Origin: Pseudomonas fulva
GTDB lineage: Bacteria > Pseudomonadota > Gammaproteobacteria > Pseudomonadales > Pseudomonadaceae
Length of the DNA: 64,000 nucleotides
NCBI RefSeq assembly: GCF_023517795.1
Contig: NZ_CP082928.1
Coordinates: 1,984,001-2,048,000 of the forward strand
Direction: 5' to 3'
Shown here one piece after another: positions 29,955-40,582 of this stretch. The notes under the pieces are model-generated. The model was not told the DNA's origin, searched no databases, and saw only the letters and a list, made by a program, of their open reading frames with translations. Position 1 is the stretch's first letter, and each line of letters begins with the position of its first letter. Both the position numbers and the translations under genes were made by a program.

Positions 29955-30851
29955 ATGAGCACCACCAACGAACGCATCCAGCTGGGCGACCTGGTCTGCT
30001 GGCGCATCCAGCATGCCGGCGCCGAGCTGCTGGTCAGCGAACAGGGCGCGCAGATCCTGCGCTACCAGCCGGCCAAGGGCGAGCCGCTGATCTGGCTCAG
30101 CGACGAGGCGGCCTATGAAAGCGCAAAGAGCGTGCGCGGCGGCGTGCCGGTGTGCTGGCCCTGGTTCGGTGACCTGCAGCGCAACCCCGAGGCCATCCGC
30201 GACGCGTATTCCCGCCCGACCGATGCGCCGGCCCACGGCCTGGTGCGTGACCGCGACTGGCAACTGATCGGCCTGAACACCGAAGAAGATGGCGTGACCC
30301 TGTCGTTCGCCTTCGACACCGCCGCCCAACCGATTGCCGAGTGGCCGCACGCCGCCGAGCTGCAGCTCGATATCCACCTCGGCGAGCGCCTGAAACTGAG
30401 CCTGACCACCCGCAACCTGGGCGACAGCGAACTGCCGATCAGCCAGGCGCTGCACACCTATTTCGCGGTCAGCGACATTCGCAAGGTACAGATCGAAGGC
30501 CTGGACGCCTGCCGCTACGTCGACACCCTGCAGGACTGGAAGAAAGTCCGCCAGAAAGGCGCGGTGACCTTCGCCGGCGAAACCGACCGCATCTACCTCG
30601 ACACGCCGCCACAATTGAGCATCGTCGACCCGCTCTGGAAGCGCCGTATCTTCATGCGCAGCGAAGGCTCGGCCTCGGCGGTGGTGTGGAACCCGTGGAT
30701 CGACAAGGCCAAACGCCTGTCGCAATTCGCCGATGACGCCTGGCAGGGCATGCTCTGCATCGAGCACGCCAACGTGCTGGACGACTCGCTGATTCTCGCC
30801 CCGGGCGCCGAATACCGCCTCGACGTGACGCTGTGGGCACAGCCACTTTGA
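29955..30851 (+). CDS. D-hexose-6-phosphate mutarotase (YeaD-like aldose epimerase)
   Basis: The 298-residue product is of the galactose-mutarotase superfamily, glucose-6-phosphate 1-epimerase branch. Features are LISEQGAQ-type N-terminal strand (LLVSEQGAQILRYQP), VRGGVPVCWPWFGDL, APAHGLVRDRDWQL with the catalytic His, LHTYFAVSDIRKVQIEGL with the second His, and VVWNPWIDKAKRLSQFADD near the C-terminus. ATG at 29955 was chosen over the long upstream open frame because CAGGAG precedes it and the family begins here. Confidence 0.93.
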   Translation: MSTTNERIQLGDLVCWRIQHAGAELLVSEQGAQILRYQPAKGEPLIWLSDEAAYESAKSVRGGVPVCWPWFGDLQRNPEAIRDAYSRPTDAPAHGLVRDRDWQLIGLNTEEDGVTLSFAFDTAAQPIAEWPHAAELQLDIHLGERLKLSLTTRNLGDSELPISQALHTYFAVSDIRKVQIEGLDACRYVDTLQDWKKVRQKGAVTFAGETDRIYLDTPPQLSIVDPLWKRRIFMRSEGSASAVVWNPWIDKAKRLSQFADDAWQGMLCIEHANVLDDSLILAPGAEYRLDVTLWAQPL

Positions 30852-30866
30852 GATGACCGTTTCACG

Positions 30867-31041
30867 CGCGGCCGCGCCGGAGACCGTTTTGCAGCGAGGC
30901 AAGGGCCGCGCCCTCCCCCTGCGGACCTGCGGCATTTCCCACATCCGTGTGGGACACACAGCCGCGAAGTTTAGTGAGCTAAATGAGCCGGCGAGAAACG
31001 CAGCATCGCGGTAAAACGGGCCCGGCCATGCGGGCGGCGCG
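30867..31041. repeat. Interspersed palindromic repeat related to the 6121-6386 element
   Basis: The blocks CGCGCCGGAGACCGTTTTGC, GCCGCGAAGTTTAG, GAGCCGGCGAGAAACGCAGC and AAAACGGGCCCGGCC match the core of the element at 6147-6264 in the same order. Relative to that copy it has an insertion of about 50 bases (near 30909-30960) that includes a CCCACATCCGTGTGGG hairpin. The outer GGGCCTGTTAACA ends are missing, so this is a partial or different-length family member. It separates the mutarotase gene from engB. Confidence 0.7.
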
Positions 31042-31101
31042 GGTCAGCGCGTCGCCAGCCTGATAGACTGCCGCGATGCAGCCCCTTCACCGGAAACTCC
31101 G

Positions 31102-31749
31102 ATGCACGCAAAGAACCCCGCAATCGGCTTGTGTCAGCAAGCCACCTTTCTGATCAGTGCCGCCAAGGTCGACCAGTGCCCGGACGACCAGGGCTACGAA
31201 GTCGCCTTCGCCGGGCGTTCCAACGCCGGCAAGTCCAGCGCGTTGAACACCCTGACCCACGCCAGCCTGGCGCGTACCTCGAAGACGCCGGGACGTACCC
31301 AGTTGCTGAACTTCTTCCGCCTGGACGACGAGCGCCGCCTGGTCGACCTGCCTGGCTACGGCTACGCCAAGGTGCCGATTCCGCTCAAGCAGCACTGGCA
31401 GAAGCACCTCGAGGCATACCTGGGCAGTCGCGAAAGCCTGCGCGGGCTGATCCTGATGATGGACATCCGTCACCCGCTGACCGAGTTCGACCGCATGATG
31501 CTCGACTGGTCCGGTGCCAGCGGCATGCCCATGCACATCCTGCTGACCAAGGCCGACAAGCTGGCCTTCGGCGCGGCCAAGAACGCGCTGCTCAAGGTGC
31601 AGCAGGAGATCCGCAAGACCTGGGGCGATCACGTCAGCATCCAGCTGTTTTCGGCGCCCAAGCGCATCGGCGTGGAAGAAGCACAGGCCGTGCTGGGCCA
31701 CTGGCTGGGCCTGATCGGCGGGGAACAGGAAGACGACGTGGCCGAGTGA
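31102..31749 (+). CDS. engB: Ribosome biogenesis GTP-binding protein EngB (YsxC/YihA)
   Basis: EngB is an essential GTPase in 50S subunit assembly. The 215-residue product has the G1 P-loop [12 protein letters not shown], the G2 Thr in [13 protein letters not shown]3 [11 protein letters not shown]4 TKADK and the G5-like SAPKR. The position upstream of polA with an sRNA gene between them is the same as in P. aeruginosa and E. coli (spf locus). Confidence 0.97.
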   Translation: MHAKNPAIGLCQQATFLISAAKVDQCPDDQGYEVAFAGRSNAGKSSALNTLTHASLARTSKTPGRTQLLNFFRLDDERRLVDLPGYGYAKVPIPLKQHWQKHLEAYLGSRESLRGLILMMDIRHPLTEFDRMMLDWSGASGMPMHILLTKADKLAFGAAKNALLKVQQEIRKTWGDHVSIQLFSAPKRIGVEEAQAVLGHWLGLIGGEQEDDVAE

Positions 31750-31778
31750 TCTCGCGCTCAACGCCAGGTTGCCGAACG

Positions 31779-31806
31779 AAACGCCCCGCCCATGCGGGGC
31801 GTTTTT
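31779..31806 (+). terminator. Intrinsic terminator after engB
   Basis: AAACGCCCCGC and GCGGGGCGTTTTT pair around a CCAT loop and end in a T-run. Confidence 0.9.
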
Positions 31807-31892
31807 GCATCCGCTGGCGTTGCGCTGGGCGCTGAGGGGCTAGCCTGCTGGTAGGTAGGGTGCGGGAGGTGGCCCGGCACTTTCCTGCGGGC

Positions 31893-32024
31893 AAAAAAAA
31901 CCCCGAACTTCGTATGGGGAGGGAGAAGATCGGGGTTTAAGGGTCTGAACCGCTAGGGCGGGGCTCAGATGTCTGCCAACACTTAACACAACAAAGGAGC
32001 ATCGAAGGGCTTTATGGGCCATTC
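31893..32024 (-). ncRNA. ersA: ErsA small regulatory RNA
   Basis: The engB-polA gap in Pseudomonas encodes ErsA, an Hfq-dependent sRNA controlled by the envelope-stress sigma factor AlgU (sigma-22). Here the minus strand has a good AlgU promoter (32058-32031). About seven bases on, transcription would begin near 32024. It would end at a strong terminator: AACCCCGA and TCGGGGTT around a loop of about 22 bases, then eight T ending at 31893. That predicts 132 nucleotides, the size I recall for P. aeruginosa ErsA. An unpaired pyrimidine stretch CTCCTTT (31999-31993) can pair with AGGAG-type ribosome sites. ErsA is known to repress algC, which is in this window. Ends are predicted from signals. 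Confidence 0.85.
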
Positions 32025-32030
32025 ACAAAC

Positions 32031-32058
32031 TCTGACCGGGTGGACAGAAGTAAAGTTC
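32031..32058 (-). promoter_or_regulatory. AlgU (sigma-22/RpoE-type) promoter of ersA
   Basis: On the minus strand GAACTT (32058-32053), a 17-base spacer and TCAGA (32035-32031) match the AlgU consensus GAACTT-N16/17-TCtgA. Confidence 0.8.
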
Positions 32059-32155
32059 AGCGGTGCTTAGATCCCTTTGTTTGGTCGTCATTCCTATTAA
32101 GACCGCACGGTACTAACTGATAACGGGACGCAGCTGCGTCCCATTTCGTGGTCGG

Positions 32156-35008
32156 TCAGTGGGCTTCATCCCAGTTGTTGCCGACGCCGACCTCGACCAG
32201 CAGCGGTACGTCGAGCTTCACGGTTTCGCCCATCAAGGGGCGAATCTGCGCGCTGACCTGCTCGACCAGATCCTCGCGCACCTCCAGCACCAGTTCATCG
32301 TGCACCTGCAGGATCACCCGGGCATCGAGGCCGGACTCGGTCAGCCACTCATCCACCGCCACCATGGCCTTCTTGATGATGTCCGCTGCAGTGCCCTGCA
32401 TTGGCGCGTTGATCGCCGTGCGTTCGGCACCGGCGCGCTCCTGCGGGCGACTGGACTTGATCGCCGGCAGGTACAGGCGCCGGCCGAACAGGGTTTCCAC
32501 GTAGCCTTGCTCGGCGGCCTGGCGGCGGGTGCGATCCATGTACTCGCGCACGCCCGGGTAGCGGGTGAAGTAGGTCTCGATATAGGCCTTGGCGGTCTTG
32601 CCGTCGACGCCGATGTCCTTGGCCAGCTTCTGCGCGCCCATGCCGTAGATCAGCCCGAAGTTGATCGCCTTGGCGCTGCGCCGCTGGTCGTTGCTGACCT
32701 GATCGAGTTCGACCTTGAAGACTTCCGCGGCCGTGGCGGTGTGCACGTCGAGGTTGTCGCGAAAGGCGTTCATCAGTCCCTCGTCGCGGGACAGGTGCGC
32801 CATGATGCGCAGCTCGATCTGCGAGTAGTCCGCCGACACCAGCTTGTAGCCCGCCGGCGCCACGAAGGCCTGGCGAATGCGCCGGCCCTCGGCGCTGCGC
32901 ACCGGGATGTTCTGCAGGTTGGGGTCGCTGGACGATAACCGTCCGGTGGACGCCACCGCCTGTTGATAACTGGTGTGGATGCGCCCGGTGCGCGGGTTGA
33001 TCTGCTCCGGCAGGCGGTCGGTGTAGGTACTCTTGAGCTTGCTCAGGCTGCGGTACTGCATCAATACCTTGGGCAGTTCGTAGTCCTGCTCGGCCAGCTC
33101 GGCGAGCACCGCTTCGGCGGTGGAGGCCTGGCCCTTGGCGGTCTTGCTGAGGATCGGCAAGCCGAGCTTTTCGTACAGGATGGCGCCGAGCTGCTTGGGC
33201 GAGCCGAGGTTGAACTCCTCGCCGGCGACCTCGAAGGCCTGGCGTTCCAGCGCCACCAGCTTTTCGCCCAGCTCCTGGCTGTGCTCGCCGAGCAGCTTGG
33301 CGTCGACCAGCGCACCGTTGCGCTCGATGCGCGCCAGCACCGGCACCAGGGGGATCTCGATATCGCGCAGCACGCTCGCCACGCTCGGCACCTGCTCCAG
33401 GCGGCCCCACAGGTTCTGGTGCAGGCGCAGGGTCACGTCGGCGTCTTCGGCGGCGTAGGGGCCGGCCTGCTCGAGGGCGATCTGGTCGAAGGTCAGCTGC
33501 TTGGCGCCCTTGCCGGCGATGTCCTCGAAACGGATGGTGCTGTGGCCCAGGTACTTGAGCGACAGGCTGTCCATGTCGTGGCGGGTGGCGGTGGAGTCCA
33601 GCACGTAGGACTCGAGCATGGTGTCGAAGGCCACGCCCTGCACGTTGATCGGCGTGCTGGCATTGGCCAGTACGTTGATGTCGTACTTGGCGTGCTGGCC
33701 GACCTTGGCTTTGTTGACGTCTTCGAGAATCGGCTTGAGCGCACGCAGCACAGCGTCGCGATCCAGCTGCTGCGGCACGCCCATGTAGCTGTGCGCCACC
33801 GGCACGTACACCGCCTCGCCAGCCTTGACCGCGAAGGACAGGCCGACCAGTTGCGCCTGCTGGGCGTCGATGCTGGTGGTTTCGGTGTCGAAGGCGATCA
33901 GCTCGGCCTGTTGGAGTTCTTCCAGCAGGGTGTCGAACTCGCCCTGGTCGAGAATGGTGCGGTACTCGCCCGCCACCACCGACGGCTGGTCTTCGGCAAC
34001 CGCAGGCGTTGCGGCGGCCTGAACCGCCGGCACCTCGCCCGCCGCCGCACTGGCCGCCGCACTGAACAGGTCATCCGAGGGCGGCGTCAGTTCGGAGCGG
34101 GCCGCCTTGGCCTTGGGCGGCGCGCCCTTGTTCTGGCGCAGCAATTCGTCCAGCCAGCCCTTGAACTCCAGCTGCTCGTAGAGGGCGGAGAGGGTGTCGA
34201 CATCCGGCTCGCCGGGGTGCAGCCTGGCGTAATCCAGATCCAGGGGCACATCCAGCTTGATGGTCGCCAACTGGTAGGAGAGGTAGGCCATCTCGCGATG
34301 CTCCTCGAGCTTGGCCGGCAGGCTCTTGGCGCCGCGGATCGGCAGGCCCGGCACCTTGTCGAGGTTGGCGTAGATCACGTCGAGGCCGCCGCCGACGCCG
34401 ACCAGCAGGCCCAGGGCGGTTTTCTCGCCGACGCCCGGCACGCCGGGGATGTTGTCGATCTTGTCGCCCATCAGCGCCAGGTAATCGATGATCAGCTCGG
34501 GGCCGACGCCGAACTTCTCCCTTACGCCTTCGATGTCGTAGACGCTGCCGGTCATGGTGTTGACCAGGGTGACGTGCTTGCACACCAACTGCGCCATGTC
34601 CTTGTCGCCGGTGGAGATCACCACGTCGCAGCCTTCGGCGGCGGCCTGCCGGGCCAGGGTGCCGATCACGTCGTCGGCCTCCACGCCCTCCACACACAGC
34701 AGCGGCAAGCCCAGCGCCCGCACACTGGCATGCAGCGGCTCGACCTGCAGACGCAGCTCGTCGGGCATGGGCGGGCGGTTGGCCTTGTAGTCGGCGAACA
34801 GCTCATCACGGAAGGTGCCGCCCTTGGCATCGAAGACCACCGCGAAGGGGCTGTCCGGGTACTGCCGGCGCAGGCTGCGCAGCATGTTCAGCACCCCCTT
34901 CACGGCGCCGGTGGGCAGGCCTTTGGAGTTGGTCAGGGGCGGCAGGGCATGGAAGGCGCGGTACAGATAAGAAGAACCGTCGACCAGGACGAGGGGAGCT
35001 TGGCTCAT
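32156..35008 (-). CDS. polA: DNA polymerase I
   Basis: The 950-residue enzyme fills gaps and removes primers. The 5'-3' exonuclease is at about 1-290 ([35 protein letters not shown]). The 3'-5' exonuclease is at about 340-520 and looks active, with [10 protein letters not shown] (ExoI), the AKYDINVL block (ExoII) and [13 protein letters not shown] (ExoIII). The polymerase domain has [29 protein letters not shown] (motif A), [16 protein letters not shown] (motif B) and VHDELVLEV (motif C). ATG at 35008 is the conserved start [11 protein letters not shown]; an upstream TTG is unlikely. The ersA gene lies downstream on the same strand. Confidence 0.98.
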   Translation of the reverse strand: MSQAPLVLVDGSSYLYRAFHALPPLTNSKGLPTGAVKGVLNMLRSLRRQYPDSPFAVVFDAKGGTFRDELFADYKANRPPMPDELRLQVEPLHASVRALGLPLLCVEGVEADDVIGTLARQAAAEGCDVVISTGDKDMAQLVCKHVTLVNTMTGSVYDIEGVREKFGVGPELIIDYLALMGDKIDNIPGVPGVGEKTALGLLVGVGGGLDVIYANLDKVPGLPIRGAKSLPAKLEEHREMAYLSYQLATIKLDVPLDLDYARLHPGEPDVDTLSALYEQLEFKGWLDELLRQNKGAPPKAKAARSELTPPSDDLFSAAASAAAGEVPAVQAAATPAVAEDQPSVVAGEYRTILDQGEFDTLLEELQQAELIAFDTETTSIDAQQAQLVGLSFAVKAGEAVYVPVAHSYMGVPQQLDRDAVLRALKPILEDVNKAKVGQHAKYDINVLANASTPINVQGVAFDTMLESYVLDSTATRHDMDSLSLKYLGHSTIRFEDIAGKGAKQLTFDQIALEQAGPYAAEDADVTLRLHQNLWGRLEQVPSVASVLRDIEIPLVPVLARIERNGALVDAKLLGEHSQELGEKLVALERQAFEVAGEEFNLGSPKQLGAILYEKLGLPILSKTAKGQASTAEAVLAELAEQDYELPKVLMQYRSLSKLKSTYTDRLPEQINPRTGRIHTSYQQAVASTGRLSSSDPNLQNIPVRSAEGRRIRQAFVAPAGYKLVSADYSQIELRIMAHLSRDEGLMNAFRDNLDVHTATAAEVFKVELDQVSNDQRRSAKAINFGLIYGMGAQKLAKDIGVDGKTAKAYIETYFTRYPGVREYMDRTRRQAAEQGYVETLFGRRLYLPAIKSSRPQERAGAERTAINAPMQGTAADIIKKAMVAVDEWLTESGLDARVILQVHDELVLEVREDLVEQVSAQIRPLMGETVKLDVPLLVEVGVGNNWDEAH

Positions 35009-35082
35009 GAGGGCAATCAACCTTTTCGGCGGGCGTGGCGCTAGAATACAAGCACCGTTGATATCAAAGGGACAAGGTTACC

Positions 35083-35367
35083 ATGGGACCATTCAATCGC
35101 CTGATCCTGCTTGCCGTGCTGGCAGCAGTGCCGTTCGCCGCGCAGGCCAGCGATGCGCCCTCGGCCGAGCCCGACGTAACCATTCGCCAGGACGGCGACC
35201 GCACCGTGGAGGAATACCGGGTCAACGGCTTTCTCTACGCCATCAAGGTCACCCCTAAGGGTGGCAAACCCTATTTCCTGGTACGGGCCGACGGCAGCGA
35301 CGGCAATTTCGTGCGTTCCGATTCGCCGGATATGTTGATCCCGGCCTGGGAAATCTTCAGCTGGTAA
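35083..35367 (+). CDS. Small periplasmic protein, DUF2782
   Basis: The 94-residue product has a signal peptide (residues 1-21, cleaved after AAQA) and a compact domain (TIRQDGDRTVEEYRVNGFLY, IKVTPKGGKPYFLVRADG) typical of DUF2782. Members are found beside thrB and polA in Pseudomonas. The function is unknown. It starts 75 bases from the divergent polA and ends 12 bases before thrB, so the two probably form an operon. Confidence 0.85.
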   Translation: MGPFNRLILLAVLAAVPFAAQASDAPSAEPDVTIRQDGDRTVEEYRVNGFLYAIKVTPKGGKPYFLVRADGSDGNFVRSDSPDMLIPAWEIFSW

Positions 35368-35379
35368 GGCAGTCAATTC

Positions 35380-36330
35380 ATGTCGGTGTTCACCCCGCTG
35401 CAACGTCCGCAACTGGAAACCTTTCTCGCGCCCTACGGGCTCGGCCGCCTGCTCGATTTCCAGGGCATCGAGGCCGGTAGCGAGAACAGCAATTTCTTCG
35501 TCAGCCTGGAACAGGGCGAGTTCGTGCTGACGCTGGTCGAGCGCGGGCCCAGCGAGGATCTGCCGTTCTTTATCGAGCTGCTCGACATTCTCCATGACGC
35601 CGGGCTGCCGGTGCCCTACGCGCTGCGTACCGACAACGACGAAGCACTGCGCACCCTGGCCGGCAAACCGGCGCTGCTGCAACCGCGGCTCAGCGGCAAG
35701 CACGTGCGCGACGTCAATGCCCAGCATTGCCACGAGGTGGGCGAGCTGCTGGCGCGCATTCACCTGGCGACCCGCGACCACCCGCTGCAGCGCAAGAGCG
35801 ACCGTGGCCTGGAGTGGATGCTGCGTGAGGGCAAGGTGCTGGCCACCCATCAGGCGCCGGACGCGACGACGCTGCTCAATGACGCCCTGGCCGAAATCGC
35901 TGCCCGGCAGGATCAGGTGCGCGAGCTGCCACGCGCCAATCTGCATGCCGACCTGTTTCGCGACAACTGCATGTTCGAAGGCAGCCACCTGAGCGGGGTT
36001 ATCGACTTCTACAACGCCTGCTCGGGGCCGATGCTCTATGACCTGGCAATCACCGTGAACGACTGGTGCTCGGACGAGCAGGGCCGCCTGGATGAAGGGC
36101 GCGCCCGCGCCCTGCTGGGCGCCTATGCCGCCCTGCGCCCGTTCACCGCCGCGGAAGCCGAGATCTGGCCAGCCATGTTGCGTATCGCCTGCGTGCGTTT
36201 CTGGCTGTCACGGCTGATCGCTGCCGAGGCTTTCGCCGGCCAGGACGTGCTGATCCACGATCCGGGTGAGTTCCAGCGCCGCCTGGCGGCACGCCAGCAG
36301 GTCAGCCTGGCCCTGCCGTTCGCGCTGTAG
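35380..36330 (+). CDS. thrB: Homoserine kinase (type II, ThrB)
   Basis: The enzyme phosphorylates homoserine for threonine synthesis. The 316-residue product is the aminoglycoside phosphotransferase-like type found in Pseudomonas, not the GHMP type of enterobacteria. It shows GIEAGSENSNFFVSLEQGEFV in the N-lobe, the catalytic loop LHADLFRDNCMFEG (HxDxxxxN) and the metal site SGVIDFYNACSGPMLYDLA. It follows the DUF2782 gene closely. Confidence 0.95.
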   Translation: MSVFTPLQRPQLETFLAPYGLGRLLDFQGIEAGSENSNFFVSLEQGEFVLTLVERGPSEDLPFFIELLDILHDAGLPVPYALRTDNDEALRTLAGKPALLQPRLSGKHVRDVNAQHCHEVGELLARIHLATRDHPLQRKSDRGLEWMLREGKVLATHQAPDATTLLNDALAEIAARQDQVRELPRANLHADLFRDNCMFEGSHLSGVIDFYNACSGPMLYDLAITVNDWCSDEQGRLDEGRARALLGAYAALRPFTAAEAEIWPAMLRIACVRFWLSRLIAAEAFAGQDVLIHDPGEFQRRLAARQQVSLALPFAL

Positions 36331-36506
36331 ACGCAGGATGTGACGAAATGGTGGCGCCTTGCTCGGCGTCACCCTTGTCCCCTTCGAACCCTTGCCCCTA
36401 TGCTGCGGCTCTCAATCGCCCCTCGCAGGGGCGTGCATCGCGCCTGCGAGAGGCCGTCATCATCGGCTCGTCCAGAGGTCGGGTCAGTTGCACGACAAGG
36501 GCCGCC

Positions 36507-37175
36507 ATGCCATCACCCTCGCCCAAGCACACTCGGCGCTCGACGCCCGCCACCTGGGCACGACGCGCACTGGGCGCGGTCACCTTGCTGGTGCTCGCCG
36601 TGCTGATCTGGAATGCCTGGGATTACCAGGCATTCATCGCCTGGCGCGAAGAGGCCGGGGTGGTGCCCTTCTTTCTGGCCATGGCGCTGCTGCCTGCCCT
36701 GGGCGTGCCGATCACCCCGTTCTTCATCGTTGCCGGGGCGACCTTCGGCACCTACGTGGGCCTTGCCGGCAGCGCCGTCGCCCTGTCCACCAACCTGGTG
36801 CTCTGCTACTGGATCGCCCGCAGCGGCCTGCGCCCCTGGCTCGCCCGGCTGCTGGCGCGCACGCGCTACGACATTCCGGATTTCGAAAAGGAGCAGGGCG
36901 CGCTGCGTTTCGCGCTGCTGGTCAAGCTGGCCCCAGGGGTGCCGATCTTCATCAAGCACTACCTGCTGGGCATGGCCGGCGTACCCTTCTGGATCTACTT
37001 CGGGGTCTCGGGGCTGATCACCGGGATCTACGCCGTGGCCTTCGTGGTGCTCGGCGAATCGCTGCTCGATCATGACCTGGGCAGTGGCGCCGTAGCCCTC
37101 GCCGTGCTGGCCGCGGCCGGCGTGGCGATCTACCTGTGGCGCCGACGCATGGCGGGCCGGCAAGCGGCTCGATGA
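36507..37175 (+). CDS. TVP38/TMEM64 (VTT/SNARE-associated) family membrane protein
   Basis: The 222-residue product has about five hydrophobic segments and the VTT domain core: FFIVAGATFGTYVGLAGSAV, the FEKEQGALRFALLVKLAPG stretch, and PGVPIFIKHYLLGMAGVPFW. Related DedA/VTT proteins move lipids between membrane leaflets; the bacterial function is mostly unknown. ATG at 36507 follows ACAAGGGCC; the open frame back to 36348 is Arg/Ser-rich and looks non-coding. The C-terminus is a short basic tail after the last helix. Confidence 0.8.
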   Translation: MPSPSPKHTRRSTPATWARRALGAVTLLVLAVLIWNAWDYQAFIAWREEAGVVPFFLAMALLPALGVPITPFFIVAGATFGTYVGLAGSAVALSTNLVLCYWIARSGLRPWLARLLARTRYDIPDFEKEQGALRFALLVKLAPGVPIFIKHYLLGMAGVPFWIYFGVSGLITGIYAVAFVVLGESLLDHDLGSGAVALAVLAAAGVAIYLWRRRMAGRQAAR

Positions 37176-37245
37176 GCACCGCGACCCGGCAATGGGCAAG
37201 GCCGTTGACCCGGGCCTGGCTGATCGATTCGCTCAGGGGCAGGCC

Positions 37246-38265
<1,020 letters not shown>

Positions 38266-38293
38266 AGGCGGGAAGATCGATCACGAGCGAATG

Positions 38294-38314
38294 GAAGTAA
38301 TACAATAACATCTC
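38294..38314. promoter_or_regulatory. Zur box upstream of znuA
   Basis: GAAGTAATACAATAACATCTC, read on the minus strand as GAGATGTTATTGTATTACTTC, closely follows the proteobacterial Zur consensus GAAATGTTATANTATAACATTTC. It lies 29 bases before the znuA start. Confidence 0.8.
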
Positions 38315-38375
38315 TTTCCGCCTCCCGTCGAAGCGCGCTGATGGCAGGCGGGCCGATGCGTGGCGCCGGGCGGTC

Positions 38376-38397
38376 AATGCGTAATAGAATAACGTCC
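38376..38397. promoter_or_regulatory. Zur box upstream of zur-znuCB
   Basis: The palindromic core GTAATAGAATAAC (38381-38393) matches the Zur consensus, again with GTTAT-type half sites. It lies 21 bases before the zur start and suggests that zur controls itself and znuCB. Confidence 0.75.
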
Positions 38398-38417
38398 TAC
38401 GTTTCGAGGCCCACGCC

Positions 38418-38918
38418 ATGTACAAACCCGCCAGCGTCGTGCCGCCACTGGCATCGCGTCCCCATGATCACTCCCATTGCGTCAGCCAGGCGCTGGCCGA
38501 AGCCGAGGCCATCTGCGCACGCCAGGGCCTGCGCCTGACCGCCCTGCGCAAGCGCGTGCTGGAGTTGGTCTGGGCCAGCCACAAGCCGCTGGGTGCCTAC
38601 GACATCCTTGGCGTGCTCAGCGAAGAAGACGGCCGCCGCGCCGCGCCGCCCACGGTCTACCGGGCCCTGGATTTCCTGCTGGAAAACGGCCTGGTGCACC
38701 GCATCGCCTCGCTCAATGCCTTCGTCGGCTGCAGCCACCCGGCCCACGCGCACCACAGCCAGTTCCTGATCTGCCGCAGTTGCAACGCCGCCGTCGAACT
38801 GGAGCAGACCGCCATCAGTGACGCCATCGTGCGCGGCGCCAAGGGCGTCGGCTTCGCGGTGGAAAGCCAGACCGTGGAAGTCGTCGGCCTGTGCGCTGGC
38901 TGCCAAGGCAAGCAATGA
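38418..38918 (+). CDS. zur: Zinc uptake regulator Zur (Fur family)
   Basis: The 166-residue product is a Fur-family metalloregulator. The winged helix has [27 protein letters not shown] and [19 protein letters not shown]. The dimerisation part has the regulatory ligands [22 protein letters not shown] and the C-terminal VVGLCAGCQ, giving the CxxC...CxxC structural zinc site. The N-terminus has an extra HDHSHC. It is divergent from znuA and overlaps znuC by four bases, so it is the Zur of this unit and not Fur. Confidence 0.95.
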   Translation: MYKPASVVPPLASRPHDHSHCVSQALAEAEAICARQGLRLTALRKRVLELVWASHKPLGAYDILGVLSEEDGRRAAPPTVYRALDFLLENGLVHRIASLNAFVGCSHPAHAHHSQFLICRSCNAAVELEQTAISDAIVRGAKGVGFAVESQTVEVVGLCAGCQGKQ

Positions 38919-39718
38919 GCGACGCGCTGATACGCCTCGATGGCGTGACCGTCGGCTTCACCGGACAGACCGTGCTCGACAAGGTCGAGCTGACCATCCA
39001 GCCCGGCGAGATCGTTACCCTGATCGGCCCCAACGGCGCCGGCAAGACCACCCTGGTACGCGCCGTGCTCGGCCTGCTCACCCCGGACAGCGGCACGGTG
39101 TGGCGCAAGCCGAAGCTGCGCATCGGCTATATGCCGCAGAAGCTGCACGTCGACCCGACCCTGCCGCTCAGCGTGCTGCGTTTCCTGCGTCTGGTGCCGG
39201 GTGTCGATCGCGCTCGTGCCCAGGCCGCGCTGGCCGAAGTGGGCGCCAGCCAGGTGCTCGACAGCCCGCTGCAGGGCATTTCCGGCGGGGAGATGCAGCG
39301 TGTGCTGCTGGCCCGTGCGCTGCTGCGTGAGCCCCAGTTGCTGGTGCTCGACGAGCCGGTGCAGGGCGTCGACGTGGCCGGCCAGGCCGAGCTGTACCGG
39401 CTGATCACCCGCCTGCGCGACCGCCATGGCTGCGGCGTGCTGATGGTGTCCCACGACCTGCACCTGGTGATGAGCACCACCGACCAGGTGGTCTGCCTGA
39501 ACCGCCACGTATGCTGCTCGGGCCATCCGGAGCAGGTCAGCTTCGACCCGGCCTTCGTCGAGCTGTTCGGGCGCGACGCCCAGAGCCTGGCCGTCTATCA
39601 CCACCACCATGACCACGAACATGACCTGCACGGCAGCGTGGTCAGCGACAGACCGGGCCTGACCATTCATGGCCCGGTCCGCCCTCACATCCATGGAGAC
39701 GGCTGCAAGCATGGCTGA
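38915..39718 (+). CDS. znuC: Zinc ABC transporter ATP-binding protein
   Basis: The 267-residue ATPase has the Walker [19 protein letters not shown], the signature [16 protein letters not shown] and the Walker [13 protein letters not shown], with the switch His in VSHDLHLVM. The C-terminus carries a His-rich tail ([13 protein letters not shown] and [10 protein letters not shown]) typical of Pseudomonas ZnuC. The ATG overlaps the zur stop, and its end overlaps the start of znuB by eight bases. Confidence 0.96.
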   Translation: MSDALIRLDGVTVGFTGQTVLDKVELTIQPGEIVTLIGPNGAGKTTLVRAVLGLLTPDSGTVWRKPKLRIGYMPQKLHVDPTLPLSVLRFLRLVPGVDRARAQAALAEVGASQVLDSPLQGISGGEMQRVLLARALLREPQLLVLDEPVQGVDVAGQAELYRLITRLRDRHGCGVLMVSHDLHLVMSTTDQVVCLNRHVCCSGHPEQVSFDPAFVELFGRDAQSLAVYHHHHDHEHDLHGSVVSDRPGLTIHGPVRPHIHGDGCKHG

Positions 39719-40499
39719 TTTTCTGCTCAACGCCCTGCTCGCCGGCCTCGCCCTGGCCCTGGTCGCCGGCCCTCTGGGTTCCTTCGTGGTCTGGCGGCGC
39801 ATGGCCTACTTCGGCGACACCCTGTCCCATGCCGCCCTGCTCGGCGTGGCGCTGGGCCTGATGCTGGACGTCAACCCGACCTTCGCGGTGACCGTCGGCT
39901 GCGTGCTGCTGGCGATCCTGCTGGTCACCCTGCAGACCCGCCAGCCCCTGGCCAGCGATACCCTGCTCGGCATCCTCGCCCACAGCACCCTGTCCCTGGG
40001 CCTGGTGGTGCTGAGTTTCATGCGTGACGTGCGCATCGACCTGATGGGTTACCTGTTCGGCGACCTGCTGGCGGTGAGCCCCACGGATCTGGCCTGGATC
40101 CTTGCCGGCAGCGCCCTGGTGCTGGTGCTGCTGGTGCTGATGTGGCGCCCGCTGCTGGCGATCACCGTGCACGAGGAACTGGCGCGCGTGGAAGGCCTGC
40201 CGGTGGCGACGATCCGCCTGGGCCTGATGCTGCTGATCGCCATCGTCATCGCCGTGGCCATGAAGATCGTCGGCGTGCTGCTGATCACCTCGTTGCTGAT
40301 CATTCCCGCCGCCGCGGCCCAGCGGCACGCCCGCACGCCCGAGCAGATGGCCTTTGGCGCCAGCCTGCTGGGCACCGTGGCGGTGTGTTGTGGTCTGAGC
40401 CTGTCGTGGTTCAAGGACACGCCGGCCGGCCCGTCGATCGTGGTGTCGGCCGCCAGCCTGTTCCTGCTGAGCTTCCTGCTGCCGCGCCGCAAGGCCTGA
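39711..40499 (+). CDS. znuB: Zinc ABC transporter permease
   Basis: The 262-residue product is an ABC-3 family permease with about eight helices. The characteristic segments are [41 protein letters not shown] and [20 protein letters not shown]. Start at 39711 matches [12 protein letters not shown], the usual ZnuB N-terminus; an in-frame ATG lies further up inside znuC. It is the last gene of zur-znuCB. Confidence 0.96.
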   Translation: MADFLLNALLAGLALALVAGPLGSFVVWRRMAYFGDTLSHAALLGVALGLMLDVNPTFAVTVGCVLLAILLVTLQTRQPLASDTLLGILAHSTLSLGLVVLSFMRDVRIDLMGYLFGDLLAVSPTDLAWILAGSALVLVLLVLMWRPLLAITVHEELARVEGLPVATIRLGLMLLIAIVIAVAMKIVGVLLITSLLIIPAAAAQRHARTPEQMAFGASLLGTVAVCCGLSLSWFKDTPAGPSIVVSAASLFLLSFLLPRRKA

Positions 40500-40582
40500 C
40501 ACCCGCCGTGATGGCACATTTGGTGGCCCGCCGGCCGCCGTGTAGAATTGCGTATTTTTTGCACAAACCGAGACCCGCAGTC

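Noticed and set aside
32963..35044. 693-codon plus-strand frame across polA
   Set aside because: Antisense shadow of polA; all polymerase motifs are on the other strand.
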